Shown here one piece after another: positions 9,522 to 19,266 of a DNA stretch of 64,000 nucleotides (position 1 is the first letter of the stretch; each line of letters starts with the position of its first letter). The translations under genes were made by a program, and so were the position numbers. The DNA comes from Gracilibacillus alcaliphilus (GTDB lineage: Bacteria; Bacillota; Bacilli; Bacillales; Amphibacillaceae), in NCBI RefSeq assembly GCF_016909015.1, contig NZ_JAFBFA010000004.1, forward strand, positions 170,961 through 234,960, in the 5' to 3' direction. The notes beneath the pieces were generated by a model. The model had not been told where the DNA came from and made no database searches. It saw nothing but the letters and a program-made list of their open reading frames with translations.

Positions 9522-9550
9522 ATGTGAATAACGGTAGAATCTGTTATAAT
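9522..9550 (+). promoter_or_regulatory. Promoter of the SNF2 helicase gene
   Basis: A perfect -10 TATAAT (9545-9550) stands 37 bases before the TTG start. The -35 (ATGTGA, 17-base spacing) is weak. Because this -10 lies downstream of the first ATG of the reading frame (9524), it argues that translation begins further in. Confidence 0.6.
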
Positions 9551-9586
9551 GTAATGATGAATTCTTTTAATAAGGATGGGATCGTT

Positions 9587-12500
9587 TTGCAGCAAATTAA
9601 TATGACCAAAGAATCAATCCGCAGCCTGACGGGTGAGCGTTTTTATAAACGAGGCAAAACCTATTATGAAAATGGCAAGGTGTATGGTCTTTCCTATAAT
9701 CCGGATGCGAATTCCTGGCGCGGGCTGGTGAAAGGATCCAAGGTCTACACAGTCAGAATTTATTTCGAGAAAGATCTGCATGTAGATGCTACTTGTAATT
9801 GTCCTGCATTTGAGACATTCGACACATGTAAACACATCGCAGCTGTACTGCTGGCTATTACACAAGAATCACAATCCAATCGCCGCAAAAGATTTGCAGT
9901 CGATCGCAGCACATCAACTATACCTGCACAAGAAACTGACTTATTTGCTAAGCAATTGCTGCATACTTTCCGACAGCAAAAAACAACAAGTGGTGAATCA
10001 CTCGTTATTCAAACGGAATATATCTTAGCCTTAACCAAATCCAACAAAAACGCACAATATATTTTAACCCTGGAAGCCAAAGTTGGTGATAAACGTCCCT
10101 ATGTTATTCGCGATATTCGAGAATTTATCAAGGCCTTTCAAAAGAATGAGCCTTATAAAATCAATCAAAGCTATACGTTCCAGCCTGAGAACCACACCTT
10201 TTCAGCAAAGGATCGCCGCATGATGGAGATGTTAGTTACTTGCTTAGAACAAGAAAAATTATTAGGCAACAACTATATCCTAAAAATGGAGCAGCCGCGA
10301 AGTATTCTGATACCGCCGAGCTTGATTGATCGATTATTAGCACATTTACAAGAACTGTCTTATTATTTCAAGACTACTTCCAGTAAAGAATATCCTTATA
10401 TTGATGTAAGCCCTATGGGAAATCAGTTGCAATTCAAGCTGGATTATCATTCTTCAAGCCGTTATACACTTGAAATGACCGACTTATCTGACTATTATTT
10501 TCTGGAAAGCTACAACTATGTGATTCATGAACAACATTTTTATAAATTAAGTTTTCAACAAAAAATGATCATGGAAAAGCTGTTTCGTGTTGCTCCTTTT
10601 CAAAGCAAGCTCAAACAAACTATTTCAGCGGCAGAAATGAATGATTTTGTTCAACATGTTATCCCGCAGTTCGAACAGGTCGGCCAATTGTCTATGACGG
10701 AGAACATGGAGCAGCAGATCAATACCGAGCCACTAGAAGCAAAGGTGTATATCGATGAAATGGATGGTGCCTTAAAAGCAATAGTCGAATATCATTATGG
10801 CAAAGAGGTTTTTACGCCTTTTTCTTTAGAAGCCGAAACCAGCAAAATCGTTAAAAGGGATACCTATCAAGAACAGCAAGTAGTAGAATGTCTTCAAGAA
10901 GAAGCATTTATTGAAATGAATCAAACCTATTATCTATTTAACGATGCAGCTGTCTTTCACTTCATTCATGATGGAATTATTCAACTGCAACAGATCGCTT
11001 CTGTCTATTTAACCCGAAGTGTAAAACAAATGACAGCAGGATTAGATGATATTCAACTGCAATCCAGGATTGACTATGAGCCAAATGAAGGGATGCTTGA
11101 TATCTCTTTTAATATTGAAGGCATTTCTGAGCAGAATGTTCAAGCTATCCTACAGGCTCTAATTGAGAAAAAACATTACTACCGAATTCCAAATGGTGCA
11201 CTGCTTTCTCTGGAAAGAGAGGATTTCCAATCCTTCCGGCAATTACAGCAGTCTTTACAACTCACGAAAGGACAGCTGCAGCAAGGAGATATCAAAGTTC
11301 CCGCCGCTCGTACTTTTCAAGTAGAGGATGCATTAAATAAGACCGATTTCCGTTACAGCGAAGCATTCGAAACAATGCTGCAGGAGCTAAAGCATCCCGA
11401 GCTATTAGAATTTGAACTGCCAGACCAGCTGCAAGCAGATATGCGTGATTATCAAATTACTGGTTTTCAATGGATGAAGACATTATCCCATTATCATTTG
11501 GGCGGGATACTGGCAGATGATATGGGGCTGGGGAAGACATTACAGACAATCAGTTATTTATTATCCGAAGCACAGCAAGCTAAAGAGCCTTATCAGGCAT
11601 TGGTCATTGCACCAGCTTCTTTATTATATAACTGGCAAAAGGAAATCGAAAAATTTGCCCCCAGCCTAACTTCGGCAGTATTAATCGGCAATAAACACGA
11701 CCGGGAGCAATTATTACAAACACATCAAAATACGAATATCCTAATCACTTCTTACCCGACCTTGCGCAAAGACTATTTAATGTATAAAAATGAACTTTTC
11801 CACTGCATTATTCTTGATGAAGCACAGGCTGTCAAAAACCACCTGACCCAAACAGCCAAAGCCGTCCGCTCTTTACAGGCGAAACAATTCTTTGCATTAA
11901 GCGGGACACCGATCGAGAACGCATTAGATGAATTGTGGTCGATTTTTTATACCATTTCACCAGGATTATTCGGTAGTAAAAAGACATTTAGTCAGTTAAA
12001 GACAGATTACATTGCCAAAATCACACGCCCGTTTATTTTAAGAAGGGTAAAACGAGAAGTACTGCATGAGCTTCCTGACAAAATTGAATCTGTTCAATAT
12101 TCAGAATTAACCAAGGAACAAAAGGAAGTCTATATTGGCTATCTGCAGCGTATTCAAGCCGAACTGGATGAAAGTATTGCCAGCAAGAGTTTTGCACAAG
12201 GTAAAATACAAATACTTGCCGGATTAACACGATTGCGGCAAATCTGTTGTCATCCTAGTTTATTTTTAGAAAACTACAATGGAAAATCGGGCAAACTCGA
12301 TCAATTAATGGAATTGACAGATGAACTAGAAACAAACGGCAAGCGGACATTGATTTTCTCTCAGTTTTCCAGTATGTTAGCACTTATCCGGGACACATTG
12401 GTTCAAAATGGAAAAGAAGTGTTTTACTTAGACGGCTCTATCCCATCTGAACAACGCATGGAAATGGTGGAGGCTTTTAATCATGGAGAACGAGGTTTCT

Positions 12501-12820
12501 TTCTGATCTCATTAAAGGCAGGAGGAACAGGACTTAATCTGACAGGCGCCGATACAGTAATCCTGTACGACTTATGGTGGAATCCGGCAGTAGAGGAACA
12601 GGCTGCAGGCAGGGCACACCGTATTGGACAAAAAAATGTCGTACAAGTGATTCGCTTTATTACAGAAGGAACCATCGAAGAGAAAATTTATCAACTTCAA
12701 CATAAAAAACGGGAATTAGTTGATCAAATTATTCAACCAGGCGAAACCCTGTTATCAAAGTTATCTGAACAGGAAATCCGTGAATTATTACAGTTTAATG
12801 AAAAACAGGAGAGCCATTAA
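9587..12820 (+). CDS. SWIM-domain SNF2-family DNA helicase/translocase (YwqA-like)
   Basis: A large (about 1077 residues) RapA/SNF2-type ATPase. A SWIM zinc finger CNCPAF...CKH is near residues 70-86. After a long variable middle region come the SNF2 motifs: Walker A DDMGLGKT (about residue 643), DEAQ box, SGTPIEN, and the helicase-C motifs GGTGLNL, WWNPAVEEQA and GRAHRIGQ. Such proteins move along double-stranded DNA and remodel protein-DNA complexes; the B. subtilis relative is YwqA. TTG at 9587 is preferred because AAGGATGGG is placed correctly; ATG at 9602 is the alternative. Its target is unknown. Confidence 0.85.
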   Translation: MQQINMTKESIRSLTGERFYKRGKTYYENGKVYGLSYNPDANSWRGLVKGSKVYTVRIYFEKDLHVDATCNCPAFETFDTCKHIAAVLLAITQESQSNRRKRFAVDRSTSTIPAQETDLFAKQLLHTFRQQKTTSGESLVIQTEYILALTKSNKNAQYILTLEAKVGDKRPYVIRDIREFIKAFQKNEPYKINQSYTFQPENHTFSAKDRRMMEMLVTCLEQEKLLGNNYILKMEQPRSILIPPSLIDRLLAHLQELSYYFKTTSSKEYPYIDVSPMGNQLQFKLDYHSSSRYTLEMTDLSDYYFLESYNYVIHEQHFYKLSFQQKMIMEKLFRVAPFQSKLKQTISAAEMNDFVQHVIPQFEQVGQLSMTENMEQQINTEPLEAKVYIDEMDGALKAIVEYHYGKEVFTPFSLEAETSKIVKRDTYQEQQVVECLQEEAFIEMNQTYYLFNDAAVFHFIHDGIIQLQQIASVYLTRSVKQMTAGLDDIQLQSRIDYEPNEGMLDISFNIEGISEQNVQAILQALIEKKHYYRIPNGALLSLEREDFQSFRQLQQSLQLTKGQLQQGDIKVPAARTFQVEDALNKTDFRYSEAFETMLQELKHPELLEFELPDQLQADMRDYQITGFQWMKTLSHYHLGGILADDMGLGKTLQTISYLLSEAQQAKEPYQALVIAPASLLYNWQKEIEKFAPSLTSAVLIGNKHDREQLLQTHQNTNILITSYPTLRKDYLMYKNELFHCIILDEAQAVKNHLTQTAKAVRSLQAKQFFALSGTPIENALDELWSIFYTISPGLFGSKKTFSQLKTDYIAKITRPFILRRVKREVLHELPDKIESVQYSELTKEQKEVYIGYLQRIQAELDESIASKSFAQGKIQILAGLTRLRQICCHPSLFLENYNGKSGKLDQLMELTDELETNGKRTLIFSQFSSMLALIRDTLVQNGKEVFYLDGSIPSEQRMEMVEAFNHGERGFFLISLKAGGTGLNLTGADTVILYDLWWNPAVEEQAAGRAHRIGQKNVVQVIRFITEGTIEEKIYQLQHKKRELVDQIIQPGETLLSKLSEQEIRELLQFNEKQESH

Positions 12821-12833
12821 GGCCTCCTGTTTT
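12801..12833. terminator. Bidirectional terminator between the convergent snf2 and minJ genes
   Basis: The near-perfect stem AAAACAGGAG / CTCCTGTTTT with inner pair GCC/GGC overlaps the stop codon of the helicase gene. It has A-tract and T-tract on both sides, so it can end both transcripts. Confidence 0.8.
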
Positions 12834-12834
12834 A

Positions 12835-13992
12835 TTATTTGGATACAAATAATATTCCCAAATTATAATGTTCACCTTCATATAAGGCTCGTTGAGCAAA
12901 GCGGATTTCCCCATTCAAATCTCGTACACTTATTTTACAGTAAGCACGATTCTGATTTACTGCATGGTAAAATTCCTCTTCAGTAGATACTTTCACATCA
13001 TTTACTTTCACTATCTGTTCACCGGGTACCAAGCCTAAATCCACTGCTGGCGTATCTGCGATAACACCTAATACAAGCAAGTGCTGGTGATGGGGTTGAA
13101 AGTATACGGCATGGTTGTGTTCCTGATTACGATAATAGTAAACAATAAACTCTTTGCCTAACAAAGCCAGCGCCAATGCAATATAGGTAATCCAAGTCAC
13201 AAAATAACCAGCAATCGATAATGCCAAAATCACGAAGGCTAATAACAAATTCCATTTTGCCAGCCATTTACCTGCTTGCTGTGGTAAACGAGTTTTTGCT
13301 ACATATTCAAATCCCTGCAAAAATGGCACTAGAATCAACCCATAGGAGTTTTCTCCTATATCAATCAACGGCCACCAATCAGCAAATGGTTCCAGCCATC
13401 CGCCCGGAACTAATGCTATAAACGGAATAAGCATTATTTTCTTGATTCGATGTTGCCCTACTTTTTTCCCTCTGCCACTATCAATATATTCTGGGAAGGT
13501 TTCCTCACTGCGCACTTTCGATAACTGCCATGCTTCTGCTATCAGCAGCATTCCAATCAGAAAGGGAATAAAAATCAGATGGACATCTTGGAACATCTCC
13601 ATCATAAATGCAGGTAGGTATGCTGCACCAAATAATTGAATCACTGCTGTGATAAGACCCGCAATAGATAAGGTATACCCAGCCGATAACCAACTGAAAC
13701 GGCCTGCTATCCCTGCTATCAACATTATCACACCTGTTAACAGTGCAAATGGTAAGGAAAAAGCAAACCCACCGACAATAGACAGGATCGAGATGCCGAT
13801 CCCCATCATAATGGATATAGATAATGTATATCTCGCTTCATAAAAATATGAATAAACCTTAGAACCTATATTCTTCCGATCTTTTTTAATTCTTATGTAT
13901 CCACTTAGAAAGATAAACAGGACAAACAAATAAATAAATGGCTGCAAAAACGCACGGCCGATCGTTAAGCCTGATTCAATCACCCATTCCAC
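12835..13992 (-). CDS. minJ: MinJ-like division-site membrane protein with C-terminal PDZ domain
   Basis: A polytopic membrane protein of about 385 residues: at least six to eight hydrophobic segments (roughly residues 12-30, 50-100, 110-150, 185-215 and 240-275) followed by a cytoplasmic PDZ-like domain containing VIADTPAVDLGLVPGEQIVKVND (residues about 310-332, in parts). MinJ links DivIVA to MinCD at poles and septa. Identification rests on architecture and position next to ctpB and ftsEX, as in B. subtilis. The start is uncertain: GTG 13992 lies nine bases after GAGGAG, while TTG 14019 has no site. Confidence 0.8.
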   Translation of the reverse strand: MEWVIESGLTIGRAFLQPFIYLFVLFIFLSGYIRIKKDRKNIGSKVYSYFYEARYTLSISIMMGIGISILSIVGGFAFSLPFALLTGVIMLIAGIAGRFSWLSAGYTLSIAGLITAVIQLFGAAYLPAFMMEMFQDVHLIFIPFLIGMLLIAEAWQLSKVRSEETFPEYIDSGRGKKVGQHRIKKIMLIPFIALVPGGWLEPFADWWPLIDIGENSYGLILVPFLQGFEYVAKTRLPQQAGKWLAKWNLLLAFVILALSIAGYFVTWITYIALALALLGKEFIVYYYRNQEHNHAVYFQPHHQHLLVLGVIADTPAVDLGLVPGEQIVKVNDVKVSTEEEFYHAVNQNRAYCKISVRDLNGEIRFAQRALYEGEHYNLGILFVSK

Positions 13993-14165
13993 CCACAACA
14001 ACTCCTCTTCACCAAACAAGAATCTATTATCTTGTAAAAATATCGTATCTCTATTATGGGCAAAAAAAGAAGATTTGGCAATGGGTCAGATGGACAAGTT
14101 CATAGAAAAACAGGAATGAATGATCATATATGGCTGCAAGTGTCTATAATGTTTGAAAAATGGGA

Positions 14166-14218
14166 CTAAAAAACTGCACCTCCAATTATTAGATTTGTGT
14201 CTAACAATTGGGGTGCAG
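14166..14218 (-). terminator. Terminator of ctpB
   Basis: On the minus strand AACTGCACCCCAATT pairs with AATTGGAGGTGCAGTT across a 17-base loop and is followed by TTTTTTAG. Strong intrinsic terminator. Confidence 0.85.
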
Positions 14219-14249
14219 TTCAATTTGACATCAGATGCTTTCTTATTGC

Positions 14250-15731
14250 TTACTGTGCTACTACTTCTATAGCTTTTTCCAATTGCAGGTCGTCTTCCCC
14301 GTCCCTGATTTTCTCAATAATTTCGGTTTGCATCAGTTCAGCGGTTACCTCATCTACTTCACCTGAAACCTCTATATCGTGATCGGCTTGAAACTGTTCC
14401 ACAGCTTCTCTAGTAGCTTCATTAAAATAGCCGTCTGTTCGTTCTGGCTGATAGCCTAATCCTTCTAAAATCAGCTGTATGTTTGCTATCTGGTTGTTGC
14501 TTTGATCATAAACAAGCGGTTCATCAATTTGAATAGGGTTCGTATAGTAATATTCTGGCATGTCCTGTTCAACGGTTGGCTTAACACCCACTTCATTAAT
14601 GGAATTACCCTCAGGCGTTAACCAATTAAATGTGGTAATCTTAATTGTACTGCCATCCCCCATTTGAACTGTTTGTTGGACGGTTCCCTTACCAAATGAT
14701 GTTTCACCGACAATATCATAACCTTCAGCTTCATTTAAGGCGGCAGCTAATATCTCGGAAGCCGAGGCACTACCTTCATTAACTATGGTAACAACAGGGT
14801 ATTCTTTAGCTTCTTCCAAGTCAGAGAAATACCTTGTTTTCTTCCCTGTTGGATCTTCAATCTGCATATAGGCTTTGTCTTTTGGGATAAAATTCTTAAG
14901 AATCTCTTCCACAGCTGGCAATAAACCGCCTGGATTACCACGCACATCGATAACCAGCCCCTCAATGCCTTGATCTTCCAGCCGGACTAACTCTTCTTCC
15001 ATATCACTTGCGGTTCCTTCAGAGAAAGAGGTCAATCGTAATATACCGATAAGTTTACCATTCACTTCTTCTGTCTCCGCAAAGACTGTTTCAATAGGAA
15101 TAGAGTCTCGGGTAATCTCAATTTCCAGCATATCTTCTGCTCCAGGCCGCTGAATTTCCAAGACTACTTGGGTTCCTTTTTCTCCTCGAATCTTATTTAC
15201 GGCTTCATGTACATCTAATCCTTCTAAGCTTTCCCCATCCACTGAAATAATCTGATCATTCGGCCGTAAACCTGCCTTCTCGGCTGGAGTATCCTGAATA
15301 GGGGCAATAATCGTCACCTTGCCATCTACCATGGATACTTCAGTTCCAATTCCTTCAAAAGAAGATTCAATCTGTTCATTAAATTGTTCCATCGTTTCCT
15401 GATCCATATATACACTATATGGATCTTTCAAGGACTCCAGCATTCCTTGAATGGCTCCCTCAATTAACTGATTCTCTTCTACTTCTTCTACATAGTTTTG
15501 TTCAATAATTGAAAAAGCATTGGCGATTTTTGACATGTTTTCTAGCTGCTGCTCTGACAGTTCACTTTGTGAACCAGAAAATAACCCCTGATCGGAGTTT
15601 GCTAGATTACCTTGTTCATCATTTATCAAAAAATTGCCGCTTATAATAGATACACCAGCAAACATCAATACAGCTCCAAGACATGCTGATAATATCAACA
15701 TCAAAATAAATTTTCCCTTACTTACATTCAT
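14250..15731 (-). CDS. ctpB: C-terminal processing serine protease CtpB (S41 family)
   Basis: A secreted or membrane-anchored S41 protease of 493 residues. The N-terminal hydrophobic anchor (about residues 7-30) is followed by a PDZ domain (about 110-190), the S41 catalytic region with the serine in EGSASASEILA and the lysine in FGKGTVQ, then a C-terminal PG_binding_1 repeat (NIQLILEGLGYQ ... EAVEQFQADH). In B. subtilis CtpB cleaves SpoIVFA and thereby helps activate pro-sigma-K during sporulation. The start at 15731 follows GAGGTGGAG; the earlier in-frame ATG at 15812 has no site. The order ftsEX - M23 - ctpB - minJ supports the assignment. Confidence 0.9.
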   Translation of the reverse strand: MNVSKGKFILMLILSACLGAVLMFAGVSIISGNFLINDEQGNLANSDQGLFSGSQSELSEQQLENMSKIANAFSIIEQNYVEEVEENQLIEGAIQGMLESLKDPYSVYMDQETMEQFNEQIESSFEGIGTEVSMVDGKVTIIAPIQDTPAEKAGLRPNDQIISVDGESLEGLDVHEAVNKIRGEKGTQVVLEIQRPGAEDMLEIEITRDSIPIETVFAETEEVNGKLIGILRLTSFSEGTASDMEEELVRLEDQGIEGLVIDVRGNPGGLLPAVEEILKNFIPKDKAYMQIEDPTGKKTRYFSDLEEAKEYPVVTIVNEGSASASEILAAALNEAEGYDIVGETSFGKGTVQQTVQMGDGSTIKITTFNWLTPEGNSINEVGVKPTVEQDMPEYYYTNPIQIDEPLVYDQSNNQIANIQLILEGLGYQPERTDGYFNEATREAVEQFQADHDIEVSGEVDEVTAELMQTEIIEKIRDGEDDLQLEKAIEVVAQ

Positions 15732-15925
15732 TACTCCACCTCGTTTATAGAATGAGACTTTTATTATTGGGGACTGATCTTTACATGAATGAACAGTAAC
15801 ACTTACCACCACATGAAGTGACCGTTAGCTTAGGTTTAGGCAGTAAGCCTTTCGGATAACTTCTGAGTATGACCAGATAACACTATTCACTAGATAATGA
15901 CCCTTATCTCTATATTATGAAGGTT

Positions 15926-15965
15926 TAAAAAAGACATCACAAGTTTTTTGTGATGTCTTTTTTTA
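15926..15965 (-). terminator. Terminator after the M23 hydrolase gene (end of the ftsEX operon)
   Basis: A perfect stem GACATCACAAG / GTGATGTC flanked by T and A runs on both sides. It probably ends the ftsE-ftsX-M23 transcript and could work in both directions. Confidence 0.85.
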
Positions 15966-16018
15966 TTCATGACATAGATCCAGTTCTAATTAGCCTATAG
16001 TCTCATAAAAGTACTGCT

Positions 16019-17662
16019 TTACTTGATATATTGTAATGGATCGACAGGGTTTTTATATCCGCCTGGATGAATCTCAAAGTGCAAGTGTACACCTGTCGAA
16101 TCACCAGTTGAACCCATAATACCAATTTGCTGTCCTTGACTGACAGATTGTCCACTAGATACCTGCACACTGTTTAAATGGCCATATAAGGTACTATAGG
16201 TTTGACCATTAATATGATGAGTAATCATCACTGTATTGCCATACCCACTCATCCATCCTGCATAAGAAACAACTCCGCCAGCAGAGGCTTTGATAATGGA
16301 GTCTGCAGAAGAACGGCTACCAAAGTCTGTTCCATTATGCGGTCTCACATCACCATAGATTGGATGTGCACGCCCTGGATTAAAATGTGATGTAACTGGT
16401 CCGCTTGTGGGACGAATGAAGCCTGAACTATTACTTGAAGGGGCGCTTGGTGTATCAGGTTCGGCCGTCTCTGTAGAGCCGCCACTGCTTGAACCGCCAC
16501 TGCTGCTAGTAGAAGGAGCTCTAGAACTGCTACTCTTTTTCGGTGTTGCAGTCTTTGTCTCTGGCTGAGCCTGACTTTGGGCTTGTCTTTCCTCATCGGC
16601 TTTCGCTTGAGCAGCTTTTTCTTCCGCAGCCTTACGTTCTGCTTCTTGACGCTCACGCTCTTTACGTTCTTCCTCTTCCTTAGCTAATTGCTCTAGTCGT
16701 TCTTTTTCTGATTCTGCTTCGGCAATAGCTTGTTCAACAGAAGCTGCTTGGGCGGCAATTAACTGTTCCTCTTCTTCTTGAGATAATTTTGCCTCATGAA
16801 GCTCCTCTTCTTCCACTTCTAATTGAGCAAGGATCTCTTCTTTGGATTTCATTTGACCATTTAATGTATCTTCAATTTCTTCCAGTTCTTTCTCTTGTGA
16901 AACAAGTGTTACTTTCTCTTCTTCCAGCTCTGCTTTACTTTCTTTTAAAGAGGCTTGTTTATCCTCTAGAGCTTTTTTATTATCTTCGATTGCTTGCTTA
17001 TTTTCTTCAACGGCTATTTTATTTTCTTCCAGCTGTTTTTTATCAGCTTCCTGTTCTTCCATAATCTTCTTGTCAGAATCCATGATTTTATTAACTGCCG
17101 TTGCACGGTTAATAAAATCTCCAAAGTCTTGAGCACCCATAAGTACTTCTAAGTAAGTCGTATTTCCGCCATTTTGCTGCATAGAGCGCAATCTTTGTTT
17201 TAATAGTTCTTCACGAGCAGCGATCTTTTCTTCTAACTCAATGATCTCTTCTTTTAATCGTTCGATTTCTTCATTCAAGCGTTTAATTTCGGCCTTTACG
17301 GCTTCAATTTCTTCTTCTGTTTGTTTAATATCGGCTTCGGTATCAGCTATTTTATCGTTTGTTTCCGATACTTCTTGCTGTTTCTCTTCCAATTGTGCTT
17401 GAGTTTCTTTTAATTCCGCATTAATCTGATCCAACTCGCTCTGATTTTCCAATTGTTTAGATTGATTTTCTGAAAGTTCTTGTTCTGTTTGCTGCTTTTT
17501 CTCTTTGGCGTTATTCGCATCCTGATTGATTCGATCTTGTTCCTGTTGTAATGAGTCTAGTTCTTGTTGTACATTACCTATTGTTTCACCAGATACAGAT
17601 TGAGCAGTTAAAAAAGTGGTAAACAATATGAGGAAACTCATTGCTACAGTTACTTTTCGCAT
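16019..17662 (-). CDS. Secreted coiled-coil M23 (LytM) murein endopeptidase, probably FtsEX-dependent
   Basis: A 547-residue exported protein. The signal peptide covers residues 1-25 (cleavage near VSG-ET). A very long glutamate/lysine-rich coiled coil fills residues 30-345, a low-complexity Ser/Gly/Pro linker 350-415, and an M23 peptidase domain 420-547 with zinc ligands in HNGTDFG and HLHFE. It lies 34 bases behind ftsX. By analogy with EnvC in E. coli, PcsB in streptococci and CwlO in B. subtilis, the coiled coil probably contacts FtsX and the complex switches on peptidoglycan cleavage. The fold and catalytic residues are visible; the FtsEX link is inferred from the operon. Confidence 0.85.
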   Translation of the reverse strand: MRKVTVAMSFLILFTTFLTAQSVSGETIGNVQQELDSLQQEQDRINQDANNAKEKKQQTEQELSENQSKQLENQSELDQINAELKETQAQLEEKQQEVSETNDKIADTEADIKQTEEEIEAVKAEIKRLNEEIERLKEEIIELEEKIAAREELLKQRLRSMQQNGGNTTYLEVLMGAQDFGDFINRATAVNKIMDSDKKIMEEQEADKKQLEENKIAVEENKQAIEDNKKALEDKQASLKESKAELEEEKVTLVSQEKELEEIEDTLNGQMKSKEEILAQLEVEEEELHEAKLSQEEEEQLIAAQAASVEQAIAEAESEKERLEQLAKEEEERKERERQEAERKAAEEKAAQAKADEERQAQSQAQPETKTATPKKSSSSRAPSTSSSGGSSSGGSTETAEPDTPSAPSSNSSGFIRPTSGPVTSHFNPGRAHPIYGDVRPHNGTDFGSRSSADSIIKASAGGVVSYAGWMSGYGNTVMITHHINGQTYSTLYGHLNSVQVSSGQSVSQGQQIGIMGSTGDSTGVHLHFEIHPGGYKNPVDPLQYIK

Positions 17663-17696
17663 AAATCATTATTCCCCTCTCTGAAAAAATTCCTTT

Positions 17697-18590
17697 TTAT
17701 ACTTTTAAGAACTTACGAACACTCATCAGACTTCCCCAAACCCCTATTGTTGCACCAATACCGATAATTATTGCAGCAACCTGCAGTGCGAATGGGAAGA
17801 ATGGCAGTATCTTTATAAAATTAAATTCTTGGAACACAACTAAATTTTGGGTCAGATAGTAGTAACCTCCAAGAATGATTCCTATCGGAACAAGACTTCC
17901 TAGTATCCCTAATAATAATCCTTCTACAAAGAACGGGAGACGAATAAAACTATTAGTAGCACCAACTAACTTCATAATCCCAATTTCTTTCTTTCTAGCA
18001 AGAATAGTAATCTTTATCGTATTAGAGATCAAAAATATAGCGGTAAATACTAGTGCCACAATCAATACCAGCCCTACATTTCGAGCATAGTTATTAAACT
18101 GGAAAAGTGTATCTACATATTCTTGACCGTAATTTACACGATCAATATGATCAATCCCCTCAATCTCCTGTGCTATTCTTTCTGTATCTTGGGGATCTGT
18201 AGCACTAATCACAAAAACGTCATTTAATGGATTATCCTGCTCATATAATTCCCATGCTTGTCCTTGTTCACCGAAACTCTCAACCAGATTCGCTAACTCT
18301 TCTTCTTTGGTTAAGAATTCGATCTCATCTATTCCTCGGATATTCTCGATATTCTCTTCAATTGTACTAATGTCTTCTTCTTCCGTCGTTAAACTTACCA
18401 GTGCCTTAATCTGTACATCCTGCTCCAGCTCATCGGCAATATGATTTAAATTCAGCATTAAAACCAAGAATACACCTACTAAAATAAGTGTTGTCGTAAC
18501 AGCTCCAACCGAAGCTACTGTCATCCAGCCATTTCGCCAGGTGTTTTTAGCTCCTTCTTTTATATGTCGACCTAAAGTTCTAAATTTCAT
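17697..18590 (-). CDS. ftsX: FtsX, membrane subunit of the FtsEX cell-wall hydrolase regulator
   Basis: A 297-residue membrane protein with a first transmembrane helix at about 25-48, a large extracellular loop (about 50-165), and three further helices (about 170-195, 222-250 and 262-290). The pattern TLGRHIKEG...RNGWMT at the N terminus and IMKLVGAT before the third helix is typical of Gram-positive FtsX. It transmits ATP hydrolysis by FtsE to an extracellular hydrolase. The ATG at 18590 lies nine bases after GAGGAG and overlaps the end of ftsE by 11 bases, so ftsE and ftsX are translationally coupled. Confidence 0.92.
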   Translation of the reverse strand: MKFRTLGRHIKEGAKNTWRNGWMTVASVGAVTTTLILVGVFLVLMLNLNHIADELEQDVQIKALVSLTTEEEDISTIEENIENIRGIDEIEFLTKEEELANLVESFGEQGQAWELYEQDNPLNDVFVISATDPQDTERIAQEIEGIDHIDRVNYGQEYVDTLFQFNNYARNVGLVLIVALVFTAIFLISNTIKITILARKKEIGIMKLVGATNSFIRLPFFVEGLLLGILGSLVPIGIILGGYYYLTQNLVVFQEFNFIKILPFFPFALQVAAIIIGIGATIGVWGSLMSVRKFLKV

Positions 18591-19266
18591 ATCCATACTC
18601 TCCTCGATGTTCGTCCCGTACAATAACGCCGTCTTCAATTGCAATTACCCGCTTCTTAATGGTATTTACAATCTCTTTACTATGCGTCGCCATTAGAACG
18701 GTCGTGCCACTTGCATTAATATCTTCTAGGATCTTCATAATTCCCCACGAAGTCTCAGGGTCGAGATTTCCTGTCGGTTCATCTGCTATTAATAAAGAGG
18801 GTTTATTAACAATCGCACGTGCAATCGTCACACGTTGTTGTTCCCCTCCAGATAATTCATCAGGAATAAATCGTGCTTTATTCTTTAATCCAACTTGGTC
18901 AAGTACTTGTAATACTCGTTCACGAATCTGTTTAGGCGCTACTTCTATTACTTCTAAGGCAAAAGCAATATTTTCGTACACAGTTAATTTCGGGAGTAAA
19001 CGGAAGTCTTGAAAGACAACACCCACATTTCTTCTGAAGTGAGGAACCTCTCTCCATTTCAACTTGGTCGTATCTGTATGATTTACGGTAACAGTTCCTT
19101 TAGTTGGTATTTCTTCGCGGAATAACATTTTTGTAAATGTGGACTTTCCCGCACCACTAGGACCTACAATATAAACAAATTCACCTTGTTTAATCTTCAC
19201 ATTAATTCCATTTAGAGCTACAACTCCATTTGGATATGTCATATATACATCTTTCATTTCAATCAT
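18580..19266 (-). CDS. ftsE: FtsE, ATPase subunit of FtsEX
   Basis: A 228-residue ABC-transporter-type ATPase: Walker A GPSGAGKST (about 35-43), Q-loop VFQDFRLL (about 88-95), signature LSGGEQQR (about 138-145), Walker B LLIADEPTGNLD (about 157-168) and switch ATHS. It drives the cytoplasmic side of the FtsEX complex. The start ATG follows AAAGGTG. First gene of the ftsE-ftsX-M23 operon; a long gene-free stretch lies upstream. Confidence 0.96.
   Translation of the reverse strand: MIEMKDVYMTYPNGVVALNGINVKIKQGEFVYIVGPSGAGKSTFTKMLFREEIPTKGTVTVNHTDTTKLKWREVPHFRRNVGVVFQDFRLLPKLTVYENIAFALEVIEVAPKQIRERVLQVLDQVGLKNKARFIPDELSGGEQQRVTIARAIVNKPSLLIADEPTGNLDPETSWGIMKILEDINASGTTVLMATHSKEIVNTIKKRVIAIEDGVIVRDEHRGEYGYEI

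Noticed and set aside
14020..14165. Possible small gene between minJ and the ctpB terminator
   Set aside because: No start with ribosome site and no recognisable product.
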